DNA of 64,000 nucleotides from Cymodocea nodosa (lineage: Eukaryota; Streptophyta; Magnoliopsida; Alismatales; Cymodoceaceae), in contig CM072344.1 in NCBI GenBank assembly GCA_036874045.1, positions 10,450,501 through 10,514,500 on the forward strand, given 5' to 3'. A model generated the notes under the pieces. It searched no databases, was not told where the DNA came from, and was given only the letters and a program-made list of their open reading frames with translations. Position numbers and translations under genes: made by a program. Shown piece after piece: positions 10,521 to 23,320 of this stretch; the first letter of the stretch is position 1; every line of letters starts with the position of its first letter.

Positions 10521-12048
10521 CTAAGTAAAGCTCGAGTAGTCCTCTACTCTGACTTCTTCTATAATTCCAAAGGAGCTTTTTGGTGTTTTCAGAATAGGTT
10601 TAAGTCTTTGTCCATTTCCTTTAAATATATTTTGATTTTTAGGATTTTCAATTTCAATAGCTCTATAAGGATAAATATTTCGAACTATGTAAGGTCCTGC
10701 CCATTTAGATCTTAATTTTCCTAGGTAGTTATGGAGTCTAGCCATATAAAGATATACTTCTTGTCCTATTTCAAAGCCTTTAGGAATAATTTTTCTATTA
10801 TGCCAAAATTTAATTTTTTCTTTTTCTCTTACAGTCTTTGAATAAGCTTCATTTCTAAATTCTTCTAATTCAATTAATTGCATTTTTCTATTTTCAAAAG
10901 CTTGATTTAAATTAGTGTTCAGAGTTTTTAATGCCCAATAAGCTTTATGTTCTATTTTAGCAAGTAAATGACAACTTTTTCCATATACTAGCCTAAAAGG
11001 TGACATACCCAAGCTCGTTTTATAAGCAGTTCTATAAGCCCAAAGTGCATCTATCAATCTATTAGCCCAATCTATTCTGGTAGGATTTACTACTTTTTCT
11101 AAGATTAATTTAATTTGTTTGCTTGCACTTTTTACTTGTCCACTTGTTTGCAGATGATATGATATTGCAATTTTGTGGTTTACTCCATATTTCTTCATTA
11201 AGGCTTCAAAACTTCTATTACAGAAATGAGTTCCTCTATCATTGATAATAGCTTTAGGTATTCCAAATCTAGCAAATATATTTGTTCTTATAAATTGAAT
11301 TACCACTTTGTTATCATTAGTTTTTGTAGGAATAGCTTCTATCCATTTAGATACATAATCTACCCCCAACAATATGTAATTAAATTGATTAGACATAGGA
11401 AATGGACCCATAAAATCTATTCCCCACACATCAAAGATTTCAACCTCAACAATAGGATTAAGATGCATCATATTCCTCTTTGATATTCTTCCTATTTGTT
11501 GACATCTTAAACAACTTAAGCAATATTTATGAGCATCTTTGAATAGTGTTGGCCAATAAAACCCACATTGTAGAATTTTTGCAGCAGTTTTCCTTGAACC
11601 AAAATGCCCTCCACAAGCTTGGTCATGACAAAAAGACAATATGCTCGGATGTTCAGTTTTTGGAACACACCTCCTTAAAACCAGATCAGGACATTTCTTA
11701 AATAAGTATGGGTCTTTCCAATAGTAATATTTTACTCTTGAGAAAAACAATTTCTTATCCTGTCTATTCCAATCCTTAGGTGTTAGACCAGTAACTAAAT
11801 AATTAACTATGTCTGCATACCAAGGTATTGTGTTGATGGTCATTAATTGTTCATCAGGAAAATTATCCTTAATTTCAATATTTGATTTTTCTATTTGTAA
11901 TCTTGACAAACGATCTACTACTACATTCTCACAACCTTTTTTATCTTTAATTTCTAGATCAAATTCTTGTAATAATAATATCCATCGGATCAATCTAGGT
12001 TTAGTTTCTTTTCCCTTTATTAGATGTTTTCGAGCTGAATGATCTGTG
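10521..12048 (-). pseudogene. Athila integrase and pol C-terminus
   Basis: Ty3/Gypsy integrase relic. It has the zinc-binding HHCC region ([19 protein letters not shown], about 11480-11630), followed by the catalytic core (GIDFMGPF, then a segment matching the ND-G-HF motif) and the C-terminal [16 protein letters not shown] motif common in Athila. At its upstream end the residues [21 protein letters not shown] are the usual RNase H/connection end. It joins the piece at 25076 on the other side of copy B. One long stretch remains readable, but some conserved residues differ from the family, so activity is not expected. Confidence 0.85.
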
Positions 12049-12053
12049 TATAC
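12049..12053. repeat. Target-site duplication of copy B, left
   Basis: TATAC directly outside the left LTR end. It matches 25071-25075 outside the right LTR. Confidence 0.9.
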
Positions 12054-13803
12054 TATAGGATCGTATGACTACACAAGAGTGGGGTGAATTGTGTATTTTT
12101 ATTATTTTCTGAAATATAATTGAAACTTTAAAACTCAAAAACAAGTCGAGACATTGTTTTCATAAAATCATTTTTATTCAAGGTTTCAATTACAATATAC
12201 AATTCAATTCTCCTCAGAAATTGTAGATGCAATTATAACTTGATACCATATATCATCTAAACAATTTCATAACTACAAACAAAGAAAACTAATTTGCAGA
12301 ATTTAAAACATTTTTCCCTATTTGAGATCTTTCTTCTTCTTCTTTCTTCTTTAGCAATTCTTCAGTGACGAATATCTTATCTTTTTATGCTTCACCGAAT
12401 TTGCTTTCTTTTGATACTTCAAATCTTCAGTGACGAAAATCTTACCTTTTTATGATTCATTGAATTTTCTTCCACTTGAGAGATTTTGCCCGAAGAGGTG
12501 CTTTTGATCCCTGAAAAAGATTTTTCTTTTGGTGTGCAAGATGGTTTGATCCTTGAAAAGATTTTTCATTATGTGTGCAAGGATGGTTTGATCAATGAGA
12601 ATTCTATGCCTTTTATATTGTATCTTCATTTCATGCATATCCTTACGTTTAACCACTACCAGTTTTCCACTTCTCCACGTCTTTTCTTTTTTCTTCATCG
12701 AAACACACACGTTCTAACCCACGTTTATATTTCAAATTTTCTTTAATCATCAGTCCTGGATCTCTAAAAAATTTCCTGCAAAATAAACTTTCTCGTCTAA
12801 AAATTTTTCATTAGTGTAATAAGAAGTCGTTACTTTAATGTTAACTAAACGAGTAACACAAGTATATATATATAACTTAACGTTTCTAACTTAACGAGTT
12901 CACCATGTGCCATTTCATGTGACAAGTATTGTAGCTAACTCAACGAACTAAATCTGTGGTGTTATACTAACTCAACGAACTAACTTAACCTTTCTTTCGG
13001 AAGGTTAAACGATAACTCACTGAAAACAGTTTAAGTTTTGGATAGTTACAAATGTAAGTCACCGAAAAACTCTTTATATTATAAAACTAGTGAGACACAT
13101 GTCAAGACCTGAAAACATGACTTAAGTTACCTTTCGGATATTTACGACTGTAAGTCTCCGAAAAAAACATTAACTCACCGATTCAGTAATAAACAAATGT
13201 TTTTATAGTAAGAATTTTACCACGTGTAAAAATAACAACTTAAGTTTATAACGCTAACCTAACGCGTTGCCTTAGTGTTCAATATAGCAACTCAACGCGT
13301 TTAGTTATGTTAACTTAACGAGTTAAACATATGCACATCACATGATACAATACAACATTCGTAACTTATAATTTCACCACGTGTATAATACTAACTTAAC
13401 GAGTTCGTCTCTTCTTTTACTCACTAACTTAACGAGTTATCACGTGACCTATTTTAACCTTTAAGCCTCTAACTTAACGAGTTCTCACGTGACCTCTATA
13501 CAAACAAAACTCTAACTTAACGAGTTATCTAAACGTGCACTGTTCATGATACAAAAGATATAACATTAAAACATATCATGCTTTTCAATAAAAACACACG
13601 TTAACTTAACGTTTAGCTAAATGAGAAATTAATGCAACGAAATGACTAGTTATTAACTTCAGATCCAGTACAGACAAGTATTTATATCAGTAAGCTTTTT
13701 CTGTATTAATTGATGATTTTAATTTCTTTTCACAAGCAATACTAATTGAGCAAATATGATTATTTTCATTCAGCACTCATCATCAAAACAAAAATACTCA
13801 ACA
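12054..13803 (-). repeat. 3' LTR of copy B (1,750 bp)
   Basis: Runs from the CGATCCTATA end (12054 side) to TGTTGAGT (13803 side). A TATA box on the minus strand lies at 12611-12617. It contains the 203 bp block at 12983-13185 and several CACGTG boxes between about 13220 and 13490. Confidence 0.92.
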
Positions 13804-14301
13804 ATCTCCCCCTTTTCGATGATGACAAAACCATATTAAATCAATTATGAAATATGTTTAACTCAACAAAGCACCTTCGTTGGGTTAACTTTTAATTCAA
13901 CAAACTTGTTTGTTGACTTAAGTTCACTTAAGCTTATTTCTATTGTTTCTGTAAATTTTACCTCTCAGAACTAAAACTCTCAGATGTCAATAATTATATA
14001 AGTATCAGTTTTCTAATTATCATCTGTTAGATTACAATAACCATTTAAATAGCATCTCCTTTTATAATATATATATGCAATTAAGATCATAATCATCTTT
14101 TTATAATATTTCTCCCCCTTTTTGTCATTAATCAAAAAGATAATTACAGAGAATATATATATATATAAGAGATATAATTATAACAACTCTTTTTGCAAAC
14201 AAGAATAATAATTGAACACATTTACAGAAAAATGTATTGTTCAATCAATCAACCAAGTAATACAAACATTACATTTTGTATTTAGAAACAAACAAAAACA
14301 G
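13804..14301 (-). promoter_or_regulatory. 3' untranslated region and polypurine tracts, copy B
   Basis: Polypurine tracts read on the minus strand lie at 13806-13816 (next to the LTR) and 14112-14123 (just after ORF2), as in A. An (AT)n run lies at about 14151-14168. Otherwise non-coding. Confidence 0.75.
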
Positions 14302-16171
14302 TTATCGACCCCTCCTAAGTATATCACTTATAGCATTACATATTTTATCTCCTAGATGCCTAATATCATTTCTGATGTTGTTAAGCACTGCATCTAAGTC
14401 AGGAGGTAGCTAGGTTTGCTGTTCTGCTTGAACTAAATAACTTTGTTGTTGTTGTTGTATATGGTTTGTATCAGGTTGTTGTTGTTGTTGTTGTCGTTGA
14501 GGTTTATGCATGGCTTGGAATTTTTGCAAATCTTTGACACTTAATGCTCTCATGCCTTTAGTTTCAGAGGGCCAGTTGGATAAAGTCAATTGGCTTGCAA
14601 GGATTCTACATACAACATCACCATAAAATAACTTTGAACTCATATGCTGTAGTTGAGACATAAAAACATCAAACCAATTTAATGAGGCCTTGAAACTCAA
14701 ACAGATCTCTTATTTCAATCAAATTTCTGAATTTTATTGGATGAGCATGCAAAATCTGACATGTAATCAGATTATTGTATTTCTGCAATGCTTCTTCAGA
14801 TCTAAAATTAATTGCATTACCTTGAATGTTTAATATTTTACACAAAGAAGGTGATACCTGAAGCTGTGATTCAGAGTTTAATTCATCTTCAAGAACATCT
14901 TCTTCAAAATGAATGTCATGTTGTTCCTCTTCCAAAATATTATCTTGAAGCTGCTCAAGTAAGCTTGATTCTTCAGCTTCAACAGTGTTAGGAACATTGT
15001 CAATATGCTCAACATTCATCTGTTTAGTCTCTATAGAATGTTCAGAGTTCAATTTTTCCACAAATGCTACAGCTGGTGTATCTGTCTGTAATTGTTCATT
15101 TTGTTCAACAGATAATTCCATTGATTCATGCTGTGAATTCTCAGACTCTGCTTCTATAGATTTTGTAGAAGGCTGGTTAACTTTTAGCTCTTTTAGAGTC
15201 TTAACAATTTCAATATCTGCTACTCCAGACAATTCAACCTTTGAACTAGTTACTGCTTCAACATTGTCAATTATATTTGCGATAACTTGCTCAATGTCAG
15301 GTGCTTAATGCTCTGATTTGTCAATTTCTACATCATTAGGACTTGTACTAATAGAAAAACTTAAGCTCATATTTGACTTGGATTTCTTCTCAAGTTTTCT
15401 AGCAAGGGAAAATAAAGTCTCATTATCTTCATTAGTTTTAGTATGCTCAGAACTGATGAGTTTATCAGATGCACAATAAGGTACAATGTCTAGACATACA
15501 TTGTCCTTTGGAAATAAATTGTCATCTGATTTTCCTTTTTCAATAGACTTTGTTTCCTTAGACATAATTTTTCTGACTTTCCTTCTTCTATAACATTTCT
15601 ATTTCTCCTTTTCAAGTATTGCCATTTTCTTTTCAAATTGTTCCATAAAAGTTTTCTACTTTAATTCTTCTAAGGCACTTTCTATTGCAACGGCCTTTCG
15701 AAGACTATCAACTTTTGTTTTGTCTACAGCAATATCTGATTCTACTTGTTTTGAATATAAAGGAGTAGGGATAGCTGATTCATGGTCTTCCTCAAATGCA
15801 TGTAGTCTTGTACCGTTTATAGGAGTTTGAGGAGTTCTATTAGATGAACCTACACCTTTTTCCAAATATTTTGCATACTGTTCCAAAAATGCAATCCCAA
15901 CACATTTCATTCTGTATTCTCTATCAAATTTACTACGAATACCCATGTATGTAATATTTGCATCAGTATGTTGAAGTTCTTGTCTAACTCCATCTAATAT
16001 ACCCTAAGGAAAGAAGTAATCTCTATAAAGTTCTACTCACCTTTTGTCCACTCGAAATATTTTCTTGAACCAAGTACGTGGAACTTCATCATTCTCAATT
16101 TCTTTTCCTTTTGCATCTCTTCTGCTTTTGCCTTTTCCTCTGCCACGACCTTTGTAGAACTTGGAGACCAT
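14302..16171 (-). pseudogene. Sirevirus ORF2 (env-position), copy B, broken
   Basis: Same gene as in A, in single-unit form: basic N-terminus, acidic middle with SEHTKTNEDNETLFSL-type segments, then IRDLFEFQGL and a Gln-rich tail coded by a CAA-type run near 14440-14500. It is shorter than in F. It lies about 1.6 kb downstream of pol, with the spacer between. It has about five or more breaks. The function is unknown, and the same caveat about the envelope label applies. Confidence 0.75.
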
Positions 16172-17751
16172 CGTCGTAGGTTGTAACAGCAACAAGCGAG
16201 AAAGATTTTCTTGACAAAGTTTACAAATAACCTAAGTGCTCGTGTAATAAGTGTTTAACTAGGGTTTTTAAGCGTATAACTCAACGTGAAGAGAAGTCAG
16301 GTTTAGAAATTAAATAAATATTGAATAAAGTTTATTCAATCAAGGTACCCGAAAATATTCAATTATAACTCATTGAGTTAACTAGCCTAACGAGGAAAAC
16401 GTAGTTTAGAGGCAGTTTTACATGTTACCTTATCTAACATAACGTCTAGTTAGTACAATTTTCAAATGCTTTCAACTGAAACGTTTCGAAAACAACATAC
16501 AAGCTAAACTTAACATTATCTTGAGAACATTGTAAACTATTTGAACTTTTTGTCCTTTGAATCTAAAATAGTTTATTTGTCTTTTTAAATTATTTCATCA
16601 AGATTTTAAGAGGACATTAATTCAGATTAACTAAGATTTGTATTCTAAATTATATTAATCTCTTTTCGACATTGTTAATCCTCCCCCTACAAATATACTT
16701 CAAATATATTCATTCAAAATACAAAATATACTTGTAGTGACAATAGATGTTAAGTATAACTATACTTTTAAATTTTCTTTTCAAAGACTTCTGTTATTCT
16801 GATATTATTAGAAATGATTTCCAGAGTCAATTCCTACTGTATATGAATCAAAACACAACTTTGAACTCAATGTGATTAATTCAAGGAGAATAAAAGAATG
16901 TATCTCAAATAAACGTTTTCAAAAGTACTAATGTTGATTCAATAAATCAGTAGTCGTATTGGTAGAAACTATATGCGATTCAAAGATATCTGTAATTAAT
17001 GAAACAACTTCTTCTTTTCAAGACAGTAAATATTGATAATTTTCTTTAAAAGTTAATTTGAAAAGCTTGAATCATACAAGAGCTTTCTAATGTACCTGTG
17101 TAATGAGCTTTCAGTCAACAATCCCAGATCTGATTAGGACCTTAGGTTGCCAGATTTAAAGAATCCTTTTTGAGGACAACAATCCTTACATACCTATCTA
17201 CTCAAGTACAAAAGACTCGTGATCAAACTGATCAATAAACTCTCAAAGATTTTCACTTTGAAAGCACTTTTCATTTTAAGCACAGTTTATATGTATTCCA
17301 TTAATACAGATGCAATAAAACACAAATCTCATACAATTTTACTTCTATGATTGTACTGAGAATATGAATCAGTTTCAATAAGCTTATACTTTTGATTAAC
17401 AGTTTAAGATGAGTTACATATAACTTATTCTACAAGTTTAATCAATTAAGTCAAATTTATGCATGATCATATGCATTTTCCTTAATTCAAAGAAAACATT
17501 TAATCAAAATTTCAGAATGTCAGAAGTATTTAATGTTTTTCATTTACACTTCCACTTAAAATTGTAAAAACCATTAAAATTGATAAACTACTTTAAAATC
17601 AATAAGATACTACTATGACTTTACAATAAATACATAGTATCCTAAGCAACAGTTTAGATATTACTTTAGATATTTATAATAAGTATATAATATCTATGAG
17701 GTGAACAACATCATCAATAATATTTATCTTTTTATGTGGAGTTTAAGCATT
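16172..17751 (-). other. Post-pol spacer of copy B
   Basis: Non-coding, 1.58 kb. It contains a polypurine-tract-like site at 16680-16690 (GTAGGGGGAGG on the minus strand) and an inverted TAACTCA..GAGTTA pair near 16365-16400. A block at about 17090-17130 reads TTGACTGAAAGCTCATT followed by a CAG/GTACAT splice-donor-like site. The block and the internal purine tract recur in E. Confidence 0.65.
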
Positions 17752-20700
17752 TTACACATCACATAGCCTACAAATACCTAAATTTAATCTAATATTGTAC
17801 AATGTATTTTCGTCTAAAGGTTTTGTAAATATATCAGCTAATTGATTTTTACTAGACACAAATTCTAATTTAATTTTTCTTTTAATTACGTTATCTCTTA
17901 GAAAATGATGTCTAACCTCTATATGCTTTGCTCTTGAATGTAATACATGATTTTTGGAAAGATTTATTGCAGAATTACTATCACAATAAATCTCAATTGT
18001 ATCATAAGATAATCCAAAATCTTCTAAAGTTTGCCTTATCCACAGAATCTGAGTGCAACACAGTGCAGCAGCAACATATTCAGCTTCTGTAGTAGAAAGT
18101 GCTACACATTTTTGCTTTTTACTAAACCATGACACCAAATTATTTCCCAATAATTGACATGTGTCACTGGTACTCTTTCTATCAGATTTAGATCTTGCAT
18201 AATCAACATTAGTATATCCTATAAGATCTATTGAACTATCCTTAGAATAATACAGTCTGAAATTTTTAGTTCCTTGTATATATCTAAATATTCTTTTAAC
18301 TGCAATTAAGTGTGATTCCTTAGGATTAGATTCAAATCTAGCACAAACACACACAACAAACATAATATCACGTCTACTAGTAGTCAAATAAAGTAAAGAA
18401 CCAATCATACTTTTGTATTTTCTTTGATCTATAGATTTTCCTATGTCATCAATATCTAACTTTAAAGTAGTACTCATAGGAGTTTCTCGAATCCTTGTAT
18501 CATTAAAATTAAATTTCTTAAGCATTTCATCTACATATTTTTCCTGATTTAAAAATATACCTTTATCCATTTGTTTAATTTGAAGTCCTAGAAAATATGA
18601 AAGTTCTCCTATCATACTCATTTCAAACTGATTAGTCATCTCTTCAGAGAATATTTCTATCAACTTATCAAAGGTTGCTCCAAAGATTATATCATCCACG
18701 TATATTTGAACAACAATCTGATCTTTACCATCTCTCTTAATAAATAGAGTATGATCCACTTTTCCCATGATATAGTCTTTTTCTATTAAAAAAGTAGACA
18801 ATCTTTCATACCATGATCTTGGTGCTTGCTTCAAACCATATAAGGCTTTCTTCAATTTATACACAGTTAGGATTTTTAATATCTTCAAATCCAGGTGGTT
18901 GTTTTACAAAGACTTCTTCATTAATTAAACCATTTAGAAATGCACTCTTTACATCCATTTGATATAATTTAAAATCCATATAACAAGCATAGGCCAATAA
19001 TATTCTAATACTTTCTAACCTAGCCATAGGAGCAAATGTTTCATCATAATCTAATCCTTCTTCCTATGTATACCCTTGTGCAACTAATCTAGCTTTAATC
19101 CTTATAAGTTGACCAGTTTCGTTAGTTTTGTTTCTAAAGATCCACTTTGTACCTATTATGGACTGATTTTCTGGTGGAGAGACTAATTCCCATACATCAT
19201 TTCTAATGAATTGGTTTAGTTCTTCTTGCATTGCCACTATCCAATTTTCATTAGATAATGCTTCTTGTATATTCCTTGGTTCCACCATAGAAACAAACAT
19301 ACACATACTATTTAAATTTACTGAAGCTCTAGTTTTAACTCCCTCATTAATATCACCAATGACTTGAGTAATGGGATGTGATGAAGAATAACGCCAATTT
19401 CTCTAATTTTCCTCAATATTCTCATCAACATCTGAAAGTCCATCACTTTCATCATTAGTTTGATCATTTAAGTTCATATTTTTTATTTTCTCAAATAAAT
19501 CATCAATCTCTTTATTGATCTCTAACTCTTTTGGAAGATTAATCAAATCATCATTATCAGCTTTAGATTGAGATTCTCTAAGAGAATTTTCATTGAAGCT
19601 TACATGGAGGGTTTCTTCAATAGTCCTAGAAGTCTTGTTATATACTCTATAGGCTTTACTTCTAGTAGAGTAACCTACAAAAATTCCTTCATCTGATTTG
19701 GCTTAAAATTTATCCCTTTTATCCTTAGTATTAAGAATAAAACACTTGCAGCAAAATGGTTTCATATAGAAAATTTTTGGAACCCTATTAAACATAATTT
19801 CAAAAGGAGTTTAATTAACATGAGGTCTTAAATGACTTATGTTAATAACATAACAAGTTGTATTTACTACTTCAGCCCAAAGATTTTGAGGTAACTTATG
19901 TTCATTCAACATAGTTCTGGCCATTTCTTGAAATGATCTATTCTTTCTCTCAACAACACCATTTTGACACAGTGCTCTTGGAAAAGAAAATCTATGATCA
20001 ATGCCATGCTCATTAAAATAGTTATCCATTTGATCATTATCAAATTCAGTTCCATGATCACTCCTAAGTTTTTGAATAGAGACACTCTGCTCATTTTGAA
20101 CAAAATTAGAAAATATTTTAAATTTTTCAAAAACTTGTGTCTTAGATGCTAGAAAATATACTCAAGTGTATCTAGAGAAGTCATCTACTACAACAAATAC
20201 ATACCGTTTACCACCAAGACTCATGATTCTTATTGGTCCAAATAGATCCATATATATAAGTTCTAAGACTCTCTTGCTTGAAATATCAGTTTTGGATTGA
20301 AAAGAGTTTTTATGAAGTTTACCTAACTCACATGCATCACACATAAAGTCCTTTGAGTATTTAATCTTTGGTAAACCTCTCATTAAATGTTTTCTAGATA
20401 GTTTATGTAACAGTTTCATATTTATATACCCAATCCTTCTATGCCATAGATATGCATCACTAGTTTCAACTAGCAAACATGAATTTAAATCAACTGCACC
20501 CGAAGGTAAAGATAAAATACATACAGAACATTTTCTTTTAGCAATAAACTTAATTTCATCTATATTTTTATCAATTATTTTGCATACATTATCTTCAAAC
20601 ACTACATAATATCCATTTTCAGTTAGTTTTATGACACTCAGCAAATTAAAACCTAGGTTTTCTACATATAGTACATTCGAAATAACACAAGTAGGAGTTA

Positions 20701-20900
20701 TTTGAACATTGCCCATACCTATGATTTTATCTTTGCTTTTGTTTCCAAATGTTACACTTCCTTTCATGGTATTTGTAAAATTTTGTAATAGACTTTTTTG
20801 TCCGGTCATGTGACTTGACGCTCTACTGTCCAAGATCCATTTGATGTTGTTTCCTCTTACAACACAAATTAAGAAAAACTTTTTCTTGGTACCCAATGTT
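17752..20900 (-). pseudogene. Copy B pol: protease, integrase, RT, RNase H (broken)
   Basis: Copia order is protease, integrase, RT, RNase H. The protease motif region is WILDSRASSHMTG (about 20805-20845). The integrase region carries the GAG-pre-integrase HRRIGYINM segment and the MDLFGP core start (about 19700-20480). RT includes YGLKQAPRSWYERL and YVDDIIFGAT (about 18690-18705). RNase H includes ADIFTKPL-type C-terminal residues near 17810. The sequence matches copy F closely throughout. About seven breaks are present, so no active product is expected. Confidence 0.85.
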
Positions 20901-23120
20901 GTTGAGGACCAAGTTCATTAAACGCATATTTCTTCTTTTTGTTTAAAAATAGTTTAACATTATAATTTATATTCTTATTAGTTGTAAGTACTATTGATTT
21001 ATCATTAGCTTCATACTCACATATAGCATTATCGCTTTTGCAATCATTCTTTTTGTTTTCAGATGTAGTATAATCAAGACCAAACAGATTTTTATCAGAT
21101 GTTAATTTATTTTGGTCATGCTCATACATTTCAGTAAGTTCATACCAAGATTTTGTACTTGTATTAACATTTTCCGTGCATACAAAATCTTTTTCTGCAC
21201 AAGAATTTTTAGTTTTATCACATGCAAAATGAGTAAATGATCTAATACCAGTGTATTGAATTACATGCTTAGGTTTTTGAATTTTCAGTTTACTATAATT
21301 GTTTAAAATTTTAGAAACATTAGAAATTGAATTTCTAGAACAAGAAACAAAATTTTTAGAAACATTTATAGTCATGTTAGAAGTACAATTTGACAAATCA
21401 CATTGATTTATATTATTACTGCATGATTCATCCCTTAAAGTACCTACTTCTACATATTTATTACCTTGTTTCATAATAAAAGGAATTTTAGTCTTAGATT
21501 TACTTGAACTGCAACTAATAAATCCTTTATTGGCTTGAGATTCAGGATATTCAAGATAATCAAATCCTAAGCCAAATTTATAAGACACCATAGGGGTACT
21601 AGTTAGTTTGTCTAACTTAGTTTGACTTAAATTCCATTTCTCAATGGTAGGATTTAAATCTTGCTCTCTCAGTTTTAATTTATCTATCTCTAATTCAAGT
21701 TCATTTATATTGTTTCTCAACATTTCATTTTCAGATTCTATCTTTAGTTTTTCAGCATTTATATTCTGTATTTGTTCATGCAAGATACATTCATTAAATC
21801 TAAATTTTTGCAAATCTCTAGCATGATATTCATTATCACATTTAAACTTTTCTAAAGTAGTAGACAGGAAACAATTTTCTTCTTCCATAATGGATGAAGA
21901 TTTTCTAATATTCTTATTTTCCAGTTTACATACTTTAAGTTTTTGTAATAATGCATGATAAGCACATAATAATTCATCAAAGTTGAAATCTGAATGACTT
22001 TTAGGATCAGATATTACCTCAGACTCATCTGCCATGAAGCACACATGAGCAACGTCTTCTAACTCTAGTTCTCCTTCTGAATGTGAAGATTTTGATGCTG
22101 ATTCCTCATATTCAGACTCTTCAAACGTGTCATCCCAAGTGACCTTCAAAGCCTTTTTCTTGTAAAACTTTTTATGAGTTTTCTGAGTCGTCTTCTTCTA
22201 ATTTGTCCTACTTTGCTTTTCATTTTTCCTCATAGGACAATCTGGAGAAAGATGTCCAGGTTTCTTACAGTTGCATACTTTCTAGATGAAGAATTCTTGT
22301 CATTCAGTGATTTTGACGTTGAGGGTTTATCATTTTTGTTCCTTTGCTGTTTCCTAGCTTTCCATGCTTTCTTGAATTTCCTAGTCAACAAAATCAAATC
22401 CTTGTCAGAATCAGTAGATATATCAGAATCTGAATTAATTTCGAAGGCTATTTCTTTTTTCATTTTTAGTTTGTTGTGACTTAGTGATTCATTTAATTGA
22501 ACTTCATAAGCTGTTAAATTTTCTATAAGTTCATTCATAGTATAAACATTTAAATCTCGTGATTCCTCAATTGATGTTACTTTCTGAGACCATTTAGAAG
22601 TTAGGGATCTGAGAATTTTCCTCGCCAAATCCTTCTGTTCAAAATTCTTTCCTAAACATTTTAAAGAGTTTATGATATCAAGAAATCAAGAAAACATCTC
22701 AGAAATATTTTCGACTTCATGCATCTTAAAGAGTTCATACTTATGAATCAACATGTTTATTTTTGTCTCTTTAACTTGAGAAGTACTTTCATGTGAAACT
22801 TCTAATGCATGCCACACCTCATAAGCAGATTTATATGCCGATACTTTACTAAACTGTTCATAACTCAATGCACAAAATAAAATATTTAAGCCCTTAGCAT
22901 TCAGAGTTTCATTTTCTTTTTCAGTAATTGTCCAAGTATTATAAGGAGTAGTTAACGAAGTATATGGTTTAGAAATCATGAACCACAATTTATGATCTAT
23001 ACTTTGAAGAAAAATAGTCATCTTATATTTCCAATATTCAAAATGTATTCCATCAAATAAAGGAGGACGATTAAGATTTTGCCCTTCATATAAAGAAAAA
23101 TTACCATTTCCAGTAGCCAT
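20901..23120 (-). pseudogene. Copy B gag with coiled-coil region (broken)
   Basis: Starts at MATGNGNFSLYEGQNLNRPP with the Copia gag pattern PLFDGIHFEYWKYKM. A zinc-knuckle region follows near 22230-22280, then a long Sirevirus-specific extension with heptad-like Glu/Lys/Leu runs (about 21640-21900) predicting a coiled coil. In Sireviruses a gag coiled coil is thought to contact host dynein light chain; no clear motif for that was checked here. A few breaks are present. Confidence 0.8.
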
Positions 23121-23306
23121 TTTACCTTAGATTTTTCAACCTATTTGATTTTAAACAGTCTAAAAACTTTAAAACAACTTGAGCCTTAAATCAAGAGAGT
23201 TAAACTTATGCTCAGATATTAATTTCTATTTAAAAATAAGGAAAGTAGAATAAGCAATGATATTAAACAAGTTGGTATCGATTTTATATCAAAGATTATT
23301 AACATA

Positions 23307-23318
23307 GCTTTGATACCA
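23307..23318 (-). promoter_or_regulatory. Primer-binding site of copy B
   Basis: TGGTATCAAAGC on the minus strand, two bases inside the 5' LTR. It is complementary to the 3' end of plant initiator-Met tRNA except for one base relative to TGGTATCAGAGC. Confidence 0.9.
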
Positions 23319-23320
23319 CT

